The notes under the pieces: generated by a model
The model's database searches: none
Seen by the model: the letters and a program-made list of their open reading frames with translations, nothing else
What the model was told of the DNA's origin: nothing
Assembly: GCA_040183005.1 (NCBI GenBank)
Contig: JAMPIW010000007.1
Coordinates: 1,826,001-1,890,000, forward strand
Source of the DNA: Gammaproteobacteria bacterium
GTDB lineage: Bacteria; Pseudomonadota; Gammaproteobacteria; Ga0077554; Ga007554
Length of the DNA stretch: 64,000 nucleotides
Reading direction: 5' to 3'
Made by a program: the position numbers and the translations under genes
In this document: in pieces, positions 7,833 to 16,413 of the stretch
How the letters are laid out: each line of letters opens with the position of its first letter
How positions within the stretch are numbered: position 1 is the first letter of the stretch

Positions 7833-9152
7833 ATGAAAAAAAGCCTCATGGCTATCTTCTTCGGACTGGCATTCACGCTGCTGCTCAGCAGTCAGGCCCA
7901 TGCAGCGGGGAGTAACGGCATCACCCTCATCTACACCAGCAATCTCGATGGCGAGCTGGAGCCCTGCGGGTGCAGCCTGGAGGGGGATTTCGGCGGAATC
8001 CGGCGCCAAGCCACCATGATTGATCGCTTACGCAAGGAAAAGCCTGGCCTGTTCCTGGTCTCATCCGGCGGTTTCTTGCGCAGCGAGTCGGTGCATGACC
8101 GGCTCACGGGGGAGTATATCCTCAAGGGCGTCAAGACGCTCAATTATGACGCCATTGGTGTGCAATGGACGGATCTCGCCTACGGCACCGATTTCATCAA
8201 AAATGATACGCTACCGTGGGTGGCGAGCAACTGGAGTGATGCCACCTTCCAGACTGAACGGGACATCACACGCAACGGCAGGACACTGGCCTTTTTTAGC
8301 TGGATCGACCCCCGCGAGTCGCCTCTCCAGCAGATGGGAGGAGCACACACAATGACAGCGCCGGGCAGCGACGGTGCAGCGCTGACCCAAGCCCTGCAAC
8401 ACGCTAAACAAAGCGGTGCGCTCACGGTGCTGGCCACCACGTTGACGCTGGATGACGCGCGCCGCCTGTTGCCGTTGCAGCAGGTGGACATCCTGCTGAT
8501 CCGCTCCGCCTACGAAAAATACAGCGAGCCGAAAAAGGTGGACAACACCCTGGTGTTGCAACCGGGGTCGCGCGGCATGCGCCTGGGACGACTCGACATC
8601 GCGCTGGACAGCGCGGGGGCAATCCAGTCATGGAAGCATAAGATCATCCCGCTGCCCAAAACTATCCCCGATGCGCCGCGCTTGAAGGCCTGGTACAAGC
8701 AATATAACGCCCAGGTCGAGGCGGATTACCAAAAAAGCGTAAAGATCACCAAGGCCCAACAGGCCGGTGAAAGCCCATATGCCGGAGCGCAGGCCTGCCA
8801 AAGCTGCCATGCCGAGCAGCACAAGACCTGGCACGCCAGCCGTCACGCCCATGCCTATGGCACACTGCGCCGGGTCAACAAGGCGTTTGATCCCAACTGC
8901 ATCGTCTGTCACACCGTGGGGTTCAACAAGCCCGGCGGCTTCATCGACGACGACACTACCGGCAATCTGAGCAATGTGCAGTGCGAGTCCTGTCACGGCC
9001 CTGCCCAGGCGCACGTTGCATCAAGTGGCACGAAGCCTGTAGGAAACGCCGATTGGCCGCGCGAAAAGATGTGCGCGCAATGCCACACCCCAGCCCATAG
9101 TCCGTCGTTCAACGTCGACACCTATTGGCCGAAGATCAGGCATTCACGCTAG
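7833..9152 (+). CDS. Degenerate 5'-nucleotidase-like domain fused to tetraheme cytochrome c
   Basis: A 439-residue exported protein. Signal peptide 1-25 (ends AHAA). Residues about 30-300 resemble the UshA/SoxB 5'-nucleotidase fold, but the metal ligands are lost: DxH is replaced by SNLDGELEPCGC, the GGD motif by SSGGF, and GNHE by IGVQWTDL. Residues about 315-439 hold four heme sites, CQSCH 322-326, CIVCH 356-360, CESCH 384-388 and CAQCH 414-418, like cytochrome c554-type proteins. The ATG at 7833 was preferred over an upstream TTG at 7815 because the signal peptide begins there. It is the last gene of the cluster. A redox role is inferred; the N-terminal domain may bind rather than hydrolyse. 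Confidence 0.82.
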   Translation: MKKSLMAIFFGLAFTLLLSSQAHAAGSNGITLIYTSNLDGELEPCGCSLEGDFGGIRRQATMIDRLRKEKPGLFLVSSGGFLRSESVHDRLTGEYILKGVKTLNYDAIGVQWTDLAYGTDFIKNDTLPWVASNWSDATFQTERDITRNGRTLAFFSWIDPRESPLQQMGGAHTMTAPGSDGAALTQALQHAKQSGALTVLATTLTLDDARRLLPLQQVDILLIRSAYEKYSEPKKVDNTLVLQPGSRGMRLGRLDIALDSAGAIQSWKHKIIPLPKTIPDAPRLKAWYKQYNAQVEADYQKSVKITKAQQAGESPYAGAQACQSCHAEQHKTWHASRHAHAYGTLRRVNKAFDPNCIVCHTVGFNKPGGFIDDDTTGNLSNVQCESCHGPAQAHVASSGTKPVGNADWPREKMCAQCHTPAHSPSFNVDTYWPKIRHSR

Positions 9153-9155
9153 GCA

Positions 9156-9863
9156 ATGGTTAACGCTTACTCTATTCGGGAAAGTGCCAAGGCAAGGCGC
9201 GTCTGCCTGAAGATTTCGCCGCTGGGGCAGGTGGAGGTGGTGGTGCCGCGCGGCTTTGATCACCGGCGCATTCCAGCCCTGGTGCACGGGAAACAGGCAT
9301 GGATTAACAAGACCCTGCAGCGGGTCAATGAACAACGGCAATGGCTCGGCCAGAGCGCTCACGACACCCTTCCCGATATCATTGCCATGCAAGCAATAGA
9401 TGAGGTCTGGCAGGTTGAATACAAGGCCATTGATTCACGCCGCGTAACATTGTCGCAAAGTGATGGTGCGCGGCTAATCGTGCGCGGTGCTGTGGACAAT
9501 ACCTCATTGTGCAAGTCCGTGCTGAGGCTGTGGCTGGCACGCAAAGGCCAAACGCACCTGCGGCCCTGGCTGGAGCAGATCAGCCATGAAACCGCTCTAC
9601 CCTTTCGTCAGGTGCGCATCCGAGGACAAAAGACCCGATGGGGAAGCTGCTCCCGCCAAAAAAACATCAATCTCAACTACAAGCTGCTATTCCTGCCCGC
9701 ACCCCTGGTGCGTTGTGTGCTCGTCCATGAACTGTGCCACACCATTCAGCTCAATCATTCACCGAAGTTTTGGGCACTGGTGGAAAAAAAAGAACCCGGC
9801 TACAAAGCCCTCGACGCCGAACTGCGCACAGCCCGGCGCCATGTGCCAGGATGGGTGGAGTAA
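9156..9863 (+). CDS. YgjP-like (DUF45/SprT-type) zinc metallopeptidase
   Basis: A 235-residue cytosolic protein with the zinc motif H191-E-L-C-H195 followed by H201 (QLNHSPKFW), and the typical upstream block RWGSCSRQKNINLNYKLLFL. It matches the M48-like YgjP/DUF45 family, whose physiological substrates are mostly unknown. The ATG lies 3 bp after the preceding stop, so it may be transcribed with the cytochrome cluster, although function gives no obvious link. It converges on tsaC, and the space between holds two palindromic repeats. Confidence 0.88.
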   Translation: MVNAYSIRESAKARRVCLKISPLGQVEVVVPRGFDHRRIPALVHGKQAWINKTLQRVNEQRQWLGQSAHDTLPDIIAMQAIDEVWQVEYKAIDSRRVTLSQSDGARLIVRGAVDNTSLCKSVLRLWLARKGQTHLRPWLEQISHETALPFRQVRIRGQKTRWGSCSRQKNINLNYKLLFLPAPLVRCVLVHELCHTIQLNHSPKFWALVEKKEPGYKALDAELRTARRHVPGWVE

Positions 9864-9882
9864 ACGGCCAATCATCCTTCAC

Positions 9883-9944
9883 GTAGGATGCGCCGCGCGC
9901 ATCATGGGTCCGGCAAATGAATTGGTGCGCGCGACGCACCCTAC
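9883..9944. repeat. GTAGGGTGCG palindromic repeat, copy A
   Basis: A long hairpin with arms GTAGGATGCG... and ...CGCACCCTAC that pair over about 22 bp with three mismatches, separated by an 18-nt loop. It is the most diverged of three copies in the window (others at 26219 and 29582). Such elements are common intergenic repeats in proteobacteria. Confidence 0.7.
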
Positions 9945-9975
9945 ATTTGAGGCGGACAGGGAACAGCCCATCTAC

Positions 9976-10118
9976 TTCTACTGTGTCACAAAGTGATCAA
10001 GGGATGCAGTGCAAGGCAAAATCGGGCGAAAAAGCGGAGTTTACACGGAGTAAATGAGCATTTTGAGTCCGATTTTAACGCCGCAATGCGCCCTTCAGCG
10101 CTTTGTGACACAGTAGAA
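9976..10118. repeat. 143-bp covarying structured repeat, copy 1
   Basis: The outer arms TTCTACTGTGTCACAAAG (9976-9993) and their exact reverse complement (10101-10118) enclose a core nearly identical to that of the copy at 34650-34792. The core also pairs internally: AAAATCGGGC with GTCCGATTTT, and a central hairpin TTTAC/GTAAA. The whole unit can fold as one long hairpin. It ends at base 10118, directly against the tsaC stop codon, between convergent genes, so it may act as a bidirectional terminator or be a MITE-like element. Confidence 0.75.
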
Positions 10119-10676
10119 CTACCCGGGCCTGACAATCTTACCGGTTGCGGCATCGCGGATCTCGCTGGGATTTCTCCGAGGGCCTATCGCGCCGGACAGG
10201 ATGCAATCAATGGAATCGCCGAAATAGCCACGCACCTGCAAGGCGTTGCGCGCGGGTTTGCGCCCACCCGGATTGGCGCTCGTGGAGACAATAGCGCCAC
10301 CGAACGCCCTGCACAGCGCCGCTGCCTGCGGGTGGTCGGTGACACGCACCGCGAGGGTGTCGTGTGCGCCGCGCAGCCAGGCCGGGGTTTCGGGTGTGGC
10401 GGGCAGCAGCCAGGTGACGGGGCCAGGCCAGGTGCGGCTTATTTTGTCCATGATGGCTGGATCAAGCGGGCAAACAAACGGCGTGAGTTGCTGGAAGTCG
10501 CTGGCGATCAGGATCAACCCCTTTTCCATGGGGCGATTCTTCAGCCTCAGCAGACGCAGCACCGCTTGCGCATTGAGCGGATCACACCCCAGCCCGTACA
10601 CCGCCTCGGTGGGATAGGCGATGACCCCGCCCTTGCGCAGTTCACGGGCAGCTTGTTTAAGACGCCAAAAACTCAA
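10119..10676 (-). CDS. tsaC: Threonylcarbamoyl-AMP synthase (YrdC/Sua5 family)
   Basis: This 185-residue enzyme makes threonylcarbamoyl-AMP from threonine, bicarbonate and ATP for the tRNA t6A37 modification. The YrdC signature is clear: GGVIAYPTEAVYGLGCDP at residues 16-33, then RLKNRPMEKGLILIA, and SANPGGRKPA near the C-terminus. The length fits TsaC rather than the longer Sua5. The start appears to be TTG at 10676, overlapping the purD stop by 2 bp, so translational coupling is likely. A TTG start implies modest expression. The stop codon touches the 143-bp repeat. Confidence 0.9.
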   Translation of the reverse strand: MSFWRLKQAARELRKGGVIAYPTEAVYGLGCDPLNAQAVLRLLRLKNRPMEKGLILIASDFQQLTPFVCPLDPAIMDKISRTWPGPVTWLLPATPETPAWLRGAHDTLAVRVTDHPQAAALCRAFGGAIVSTSANPGGRKPARNALQVRGYFGDSIDCILSGAIGPRRNPSEIRDAATGKIVRPG

Positions 10677-11959
10677 AGTTTCTCGCGCACCATAGCGCGA
10701 TAACCTATATCGGTACGGTAATACATGTCCTTCCAGGAGACCTGCTTCACAAGGTTATACGCGCGCGTCTGGGCCTCGGAGACGCTGTCGCCAAGCGCGC
10801 AGACGCACAACACCCGCCCCCCGGCCGTGATGACATCACCATCCTTTAGCGTAGCACCGGCGTAGAAGATCTTGCTGCCGTCCGGCTCTTTTTTGTTCAG
10901 GCCGAAGATCACATCACCCTTGCGGTAGGCATCCGGGTAACCGCCCGCCGCCAGCACCACGCCCAGCGCGGGGCGCGGGTCCCATTCAGCCTGCACCTGA
11001 TCCAGACGCCCATCGAGCGCCGCCTCGCACAATGCCACCAGATCCGAGCGCAAACGCATCATCACCGGCTGGGTCTCCGGGTCGCCAAAGCGGCAATTAA
11101 ACTCCAGTGTTTTGGGAGTGCCATCGGGGGCAATCATCACGCCGGCATAGAGAAAGCCGGTATAGGGCGTACCTTCCTGCGCCATGCCACGCACCGTGGG
11201 CTCAATCACCTCGCGCATGATGCGTGCGTGGATTTCCGGCGTCACTACTGGGGCAGGGGAATAGGCGCCCATACCACCCGTGTTGGGGCCGTGATCGCCA
11301 TTGTCGCGCGCCTTGTGATCCTGCGAGGTGGCAAGTGGCAGGATGTGCTCGCCGTCCACCATGACTATAAAGCTGGCTTCCTCGCCCCGCAAATATTCCT
11401 CGATCACCACCCGATGGCCCGCCGCGCCAAAGGCATTGCCGGCCAGCATATCGCGCACCGCATCGATGGCCTGCGCGGTGGTCTGGGCGATGATCACCCC
11501 TTTGCCCGCGGCCAGCCCATCGGCCTTGACCACCAAAGGGGCGCCTAGCTGGTGGATATAGGCAATGGCCTCCGTCACATCGGTGAATTTGCCATAGGCT
11601 GCCGTGGGGATGCCATGGCGCGCCATGAAGTCCTTGGCGAATGCCTTGGAGCCCTCCAGCTGCGCGGCCTGCTGCGTTGGTCCGAAGCAGCGCAGTCCCG
11701 CAGCGCGGAAGGCGTCCACCACCCCCAACACCAGCGGCACCTCGGGGCCTACAATGGTCAACCCAATGCTATTGTCCCGCGCAAAGGCCAACAACCCTGC
11801 AATGTCATCCACCGCAATCGCCACATTCTGCACCTTCGGCTCGCGCGCCGTGCCCGCATTGCCGGGTGCGACACACACATGTTCCACTCCAGCGGACTGC
11901 GCCGCCTTCCACGCCAGCGCGTGCTCACGCCCGCCGTTACCAATGATTAAAACATTCAT
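10673..11959 (-). CDS. purD: Phosphoribosylamine-glycine ligase
   Basis: This 428-residue ATP-grasp enzyme joins phosphoribosylamine and glycine in step 2 of de novo purine synthesis. The start MNVLIIGNGGREHALAWK is the canonical PurD N-terminus, so ATG 11959 was chosen over an upstream frame opening at 11998. The ATP-grasp block includes VVKADGLAAGKGVIIA and the metal-binding EFNCRFGDPETQ. It overlaps tsaC. purH lies about 4.5 kb downstream in the window on the same strand but is separated by other genes, so they are probably not co-transcribed. Confidence 0.96.
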   Translation of the reverse strand: MNVLIIGNGGREHALAWKAAQSAGVEHVCVAPGNAGTAREPKVQNVAIAVDDIAGLLAFARDNSIGLTIVGPEVPLVLGVVDAFRAAGLRCFGPTQQAAQLEGSKAFAKDFMARHGIPTAAYGKFTDVTEAIAYIHQLGAPLVVKADGLAAGKGVIIAQTTAQAIDAVRDMLAGNAFGAAGHRVVIEEYLRGEEASFIVMVDGEHILPLATSQDHKARDNGDHGPNTGGMGAYSPAPVVTPEIHARIMREVIEPTVRGMAQEGTPYTGFLYAGVMIAPDGTPKTLEFNCRFGDPETQPVMMRLRSDLVALCEAALDGRLDQVQAEWDPRPALGVVLAAGGYPDAYRKGDVIFGLNKKEPDGSKIFYAGATLKDGDVITAGGRVLCVCALGDSVSEAQTRAYNLVKQVSWKDMYYRTDIGYRAMVREKL

Positions 11960-12096
11960 TATCCCGCCCCTTGCACAAACCCCACCGCCATACCTCATGC
12001 GGTCAGGAAAAGTTATTTTGGATTTCAGAAAGCAAAGGATAACCTATCAGACTATTCCAGGTCATCTGGCCTTACGGATGATCTATAATCCCCCCT

Positions 12097-12984
12097 ATGT
12101 ACTACCAAGAAATCTGGCGCCTGCTGCGCGACACCTTCTTCGCCTGGCTCGACGACCGGGCAGCAAGCATGGGTGCAGCGCTGGCGTTTTACACCCTGTT
12201 TTCTCTGGTGCCACTGTCGATTATCGTCATCACAATCGCTGGCGTCTTTTTTGGTCAACAGGCCGCGGAAGGGCAGCTCGTCGCCCAGATTCAAGGGCTG
12301 ATCGGCAAGCAGGGCGCCACCACCATCCAGGCGATTATCGAAAGCGCCCGCAACCCCATGGCAGGGCTTGCCACAGTGATCGTGGGTCTGGCCACCTTGT
12401 TCATTACCGCAACCACGGTCTTCGTTGAACTCAAGAACAGCCTAGATCACATCTGGGGTGTCAGGGCACCTTCGAGCAGGGGCATGCTGGACATGATCGA
12501 AACGCGGCTGTTATCGTTCAGCATGATCGTGATCATCGGCCTGCTGCTGCTTGCATCGCTCGCAGTGAGTACCGCGCTCACCGCGATTGAACAACACACC
12601 GATTTACTGCCGGAAAAGACCCATGTAGTAGCGGTTCTGAATTTTGTCCTGTTTTCCGGCACCATCACAGTACTGTTCGCCGCCATCTACAAACTGCTGC
12701 CCGACATCAGTATCGCCTGGAAGGACGTCTGGATCGGCGCCGCGCTCACCGCACTGCTGTTCACCCTCGGCAAATCGGTGATCGCCTTCTACCTCGCCAA
12801 CACCCCCATCACCTCTGCATTCGGCGCAGCGGGATCGGCGATTGCAGGGTTGCTGTGGGTCTACTATTCCGCACAAATCTTCTTTCTCGGCGCGGAATTC
12901 ACCAAACTGTATGCGCGGCGGTATGGATCCCATCAAACACCGGAAGCGCGCACCGCATCAAGCGCTGAGACCAGATCGGGATAG
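12097..12984 (+). CDS. YihY/BrkB family inner-membrane protein
   Basis: A 295-residue integral membrane protein with about six membrane segments. The YihY hallmark (AASMGAALAFYTLFSLVPLSI, within residues 24-45) opens the domain, and the C-terminal FGAAGSAIAGLLWVYYSAQ segment closes it. The family was once called ribonuclease BN by mistake; it is now regarded as a membrane protein of uncertain, possibly transport, function. The ATG at 12097 has no strong ribosome site. It is divergent from purD across 137 bp, and its last 52 bases overlap the convergent sulP gene. Confidence 0.88.
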   Translation: MYYQEIWRLLRDTFFAWLDDRAASMGAALAFYTLFSLVPLSIIVITIAGVFFGQQAAEGQLVAQIQGLIGKQGATTIQAIIESARNPMAGLATVIVGLATLFITATTVFVELKNSLDHIWGVRAPSSRGMLDMIETRLLSFSMIVIIGLLLLASLAVSTALTAIEQHTDLLPEKTHVVAVLNFVLFSGTITVLFAAIYKLLPDISIAWKDVWIGAALTALLFTLGKSVIAFYLANTPITSAFGAAGSAIAGLLWVYYSAQIFFLGAEFTKLYARRYGSHQTPEARTASSAETRSG

Positions 12985-14576
12985 ACGTTTCCCTCCCCCA
13001 GCTGCTCGATGATGTGCGCCTGGGTCAGTTTATGGATGACACGCTCATTGGCCTCGCAAATGACGATGCGTGTGCGGCGCTTCTGAAACAGCTTGATCAT
13101 TTCAGCGAAGGTGTGCATCGCCGTGGCGTCGATGAACGGCACGCGCCCCAGCCTTATGATCAGCACCTTTACATCCACATGCAGTCCGGCCAGGGTACGT
13201 TCGAAGGTTTCCGCTGCGCCAAAGAAGAACGGGCCGTCGATGGAATAGATACGCACACCTTGTGGCAATTCGCCCTGAGCACCTTCCGGTAAAGCGGCTT
13301 CGATTTCCCCGGCAGTAATGTCTTCGATACGCACCGATTCCGACATGCGTTTCATGAACAGCAATGCCGCCAGGATCACACCGACGTTGACCGCCACCAC
13401 CAGATCCGCAAACACGGTGAGCACGAAAGTGATCAGCAGCACGATTACGTCGTTGCGCGGGCCGCCGCACACCAGGCCGATGAAATGACGCATCTCGCTC
13501 ATGTTGTAGGCAACCACAAACAGGATCGCGGCGAGCGCGCACAGCGGAATGTGCGCCGCATAGGGCGCCAATACCAGTAATATTAGCAACAGCGTCACGG
13601 CGTGGGCGATGCCTGCCAGGGGGCTGTTGCCGCCATTTTTGATATTGGATGCCGTACGGGCAATCGCGCCGGTGGCGGCGAAACCTCCAAACAGGGGCGT
13701 CACCATATTGGCCACACCCTGACCGATCAGCTCCTGGTTGGAATCGTGCTTGACGCCGGTCATGCCGTCCGCCACCACCGCCGACAGCAAGGATTCAATG
13801 GCGCCCAGCATGGCAATCGTCAACGCCGGGCCGATCAATTCGACGATGCGCGTAAAACTGATCTCCGGCATCTTGAATTCAGGCAGCCCTTGCGGTATGC
13901 CACCGAAAGCGCTGCCGATAGTTTCGACCCCTTTAAACTGGAATATCGCCTGCAACGCGGTCACTGCCAGCATCGCCACCAGCGGGCCGGGGATGCGTCT
14001 CAGATATTTAGGAGAGAAAATCACCAGCAACAATCCGGTGAGGGCAAGGCCCGCAGTGGCCGGGTGCAGGGTGGGAAAGGCTTCGATCAGGTGCAGCACC
14101 TTCTGGTGAAAGTGATTACCAGATTCCACCGGCTGCAATCCGAAAAAGTCCTTCCACTGACCAACCCAGATGATCACCGCGATGCCGGAGGTAAATCCCA
14201 CCACCACCGGGTTGGGAATAAACTTGATGATCCCGCCGAGCTTCGCCATGCCCATCACCACCAGGATCACACCTGCCATGAGGGTGGCGATTTGCAGGCC
14301 GTCGATGCCATATTTGGCGCTGATGCCGAAGAGAATGGCGATGAAGGCCCCGGTGGGGCCGGAGATCTGCACCCGGCTGCCGCCGAGCACAGCAGCCAGG
14401 AAACCGGCGATGATTGCAGTATAGATACCCTGCTCGGGTTTGGCCCCTGACGCAATGGCAAACGCCATCGCCAGCGGCAAGGCGACGATGCCGACGACAA
14501 CACCAGCCAACAGGTTGGGCGCTACATGCTCGCGTCGCAACAAGCCGGCGCGTTTAGCTTCAAGCAGAGCAATCAT
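12933..14576 (-). CDS. SulP (SLC26) family anion transporter with STAS domain
   Basis: A 547-residue permease. About 10-14 membrane helices span residues 20-420, including the family signature near 60-110 (GGSRVQISGPTGAFIAILFG). A cytoplasmic STAS domain follows (about 435-545, with VLIIRLGRVPFIDATAMHTF). SulP proteins move sulfate, bicarbonate or other anions. In an autotroph either sulfate or bicarbonate uptake is plausible, and the sequence alone does not decide. The 3' end overlaps yihY by 52 bp, tail to tail. The gene begins 95 bp downstream of the chemoreceptor stop codon. Confidence 0.92.
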   Translation of the reverse strand: MIALLEAKRAGLLRREHVAPNLLAGVVVGIVALPLAMAFAIASGAKPEQGIYTAIIAGFLAAVLGGSRVQISGPTGAFIAILFGISAKYGIDGLQIATLMAGVILVVMGMAKLGGIIKFIPNPVVVGFTSGIAVIIWVGQWKDFFGLQPVESGNHFHQKVLHLIEAFPTLHPATAGLALTGLLLVIFSPKYLRRIPGPLVAMLAVTALQAIFQFKGVETIGSAFGGIPQGLPEFKMPEISFTRIVELIGPALTIAMLGAIESLLSAVVADGMTGVKHDSNQELIGQGVANMVTPLFGGFAATGAIARTASNIKNGGNSPLAGIAHAVTLLLILLVLAPYAAHIPLCALAAILFVVAYNMSEMRHFIGLVCGGPRNDVIVLLITFVLTVFADLVVAVNVGVILAALLFMKRMSESVRIEDITAGEIEAALPEGAQGELPQGVRIYSIDGPFFFGAAETFERTLAGLHVDVKVLIIRLGRVPFIDATAMHTFAEMIKLFQKRRTRIVICEANERVIHKLTQAHIIEQLGEGNVYPDLVSALDAVRASGV

Positions 14577-14671
14577 CGGGCGATGTCGAACCTCCTTGGC
14601 GTATCACGCCCTTAGCAGCGTTGGTTACCCCCGAGCAGCTGCTGTAGGGGGTCGCCACGCCATGTTTAGGA

Positions 14672-16171
14672 TCATACCTTAAATCGCCCTACGTAATCAC
14701 CCAACTGATCACCAAGGCCCAGCACCTTTCCGCTGGTTTGACTAACCTGCTGCATCTTTTCGGCATTATCGTTAGCTGAATGGTTAATGCTATGAATATT
14801 GCGATTGATCTCATCGGCCACGACGCTCTGTTCTTCTGCGGCACTGGCGATCTGCAGGTTCATGTCGCGGATGGCCGATACCGCATTGGCGATGGCTTGC
14901 AAGGCATCACTTGCCCGGTTGGCTTGCTCCACGCCATGCTGAGCCCTCGCCTTACCCTCTTGCATCGCCACGACAGCATTCTTCGAACCTGTTTGAAGTT
15001 TTTCGATCATGGACCGAATTTCAGCAGTGGACTGTTGGGTGCGGCTAGCTAGGGTACGCACTTCGTCGGCCACAACCGCGAAGCCGCGACCCTGTTCGCC
15101 CGCGCGTGCCGCCTCAATGGCCGCATTCAAGGCCAACAGATTAGTTTGTTCGGCGATGCCCTTGATCACATCCAGCACCATACTGATACCTTGACTGTCC
15201 TGCTCAAGTTTTTGAATGACAGCGGCCGATTGCTCTACCTCATTGGCCAGATTGAGAATCGATTGACGCGCCTGATCGATAACAAATTGGCCGGCTTTGG
15301 TCTCCTGATCGGCGTTAGTAGTAGCCTGGGCAGCCCGTTCCGCACTCCGCGCCACTTCCTGCACTGAGGCAGTCATTTCATTGATAGCCGTGGCCGCGTG
15401 GTCGGTGTCGGCCAATTGTCTTTGAGCATTTTCATTGGCCTGGCTGGTGGTTTGCTGCATTTTCCGCATGGAAGCACCCAACATTTGGGAAACTGTCCTG
15501 GCGTTCCCGATGGCATTGTGAATGGCCTGCATGTACTCATTAAAACCGCGCGCGAACTCACTGCTGGCGTTGGCTGAACGGAAATTGAGATCGATAATGC
15601 CATCCCGGATATTCAAGTGTTGGCCAATTTCACGTAGCTCCTCGGATTGCACCGCGTCCTTGCGGAAGTTAATGGCAAGCAGCACCAGCACTGCCGTCTC
15701 AAAGACGACAAAAGCGGCGTGAATCAGCACGATGCCAATCCCACTGTGGTCATGGAAGACATGCACACCATAACCGCCTTCCTGCAAAAAGTTGAAGGCC
15801 AGATGATGAACAGCAATCACCACTGCGGCGGCAACAATGGGTTTCCAATCCACGTAATAGAGCAAAAAAGCCAACAGCGCGAATATGCCAAAATGCATCT
15901 CGATCATGCCATGGCTTTGATGTATATGCAGCGCCGCAAAAACCATAAAAGTGGTGGCATTCGTCAATCGGGTAGCAAGACTACCCGGCATCATGAAATA
16001 CATCGCGGTAGAAGCGATAACAGCCGGCAGGCCAATTGCAAAGGCTGCAAACCAGGTGTCATGCCATGCGGCCAGCATCAACGACACAACCAGCAACAGC
16101 CAGTTGATGCTGGTCATGAATTTGTCACCCCGCCGATACAGGGTTTGTAATGAATAGGTGCTATTGCTCAT
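14672..16171 (-). CDS. Methyl-accepting chemotaxis protein with histidine-rich membrane sensor
   Basis: A 499-residue chemoreceptor. The N-terminal about 190 residues hold some six membrane helices with several histidines in or near them ([28 protein letters not shown]). There is no large periplasmic ligand domain. The C-terminal signalling domain carries the highly conserved tip ([20 protein letters not shown]) and coiled-coil regions. ATG 16171 follows GAGTGG; a GTG just upstream is less likely. The histidine-rich membrane region could sense a metal, heme, redox state or membrane energy, but that is inference. No che genes are nearby, so it would rely on a chemotaxis system elsewhere. Confidence 0.9.
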   Translation of the reverse strand: MSNSTYSLQTLYRRGDKFMTSINWLLLVVSLMLAAWHDTWFAAFAIGLPAVIASTAMYFMMPGSLATRLTNATTFMVFAALHIHQSHGMIEMHFGIFALLAFLLYYVDWKPIVAAAVVIAVHHLAFNFLQEGGYGVHVFHDHSGIGIVLIHAAFVVFETAVLVLLAINFRKDAVQSEELREIGQHLNIRDGIIDLNFRSANASSEFARGFNEYMQAIHNAIGNARTVSQMLGASMRKMQQTTSQANENAQRQLADTDHAATAINEMTASVQEVARSAERAAQATTNADQETKAGQFVIDQARQSILNLANEVEQSAAVIQKLEQDSQGISMVLDVIKGIAEQTNLLALNAAIEAARAGEQGRGFAVVADEVRTLASRTQQSTAEIRSMIEKLQTGSKNAVVAMQEGKARAQHGVEQANRASDALQAIANAVSAIRDMNLQIASAAEEQSVVADEINRNIHSINHSANDNAEKMQQVSQTSGKVLGLGDQLGDYVGRFKV

Positions 16172-16413
16172 GATTTCCACTCGATTGATATGCGATCAAC
16201 GTCACTTGGAAAAGACAATGTCTTTTTCTTTTTCGTGCTCCTCTTTAGCGGTATTTGATAATTAAAACTTTAATAATCCACCCGGCCTTTTCATAACAAG
16301 GTGGCAGACAAAAAGCTGAAGAATGAAACTGCGAGGGGCGGGGAGAGTAAGGGGCAAGAGAGTAAAACCTGGCGGGAGCAGCGCCGTATGGCGCACGCCA
16401 CTCCCTTGCAGCA

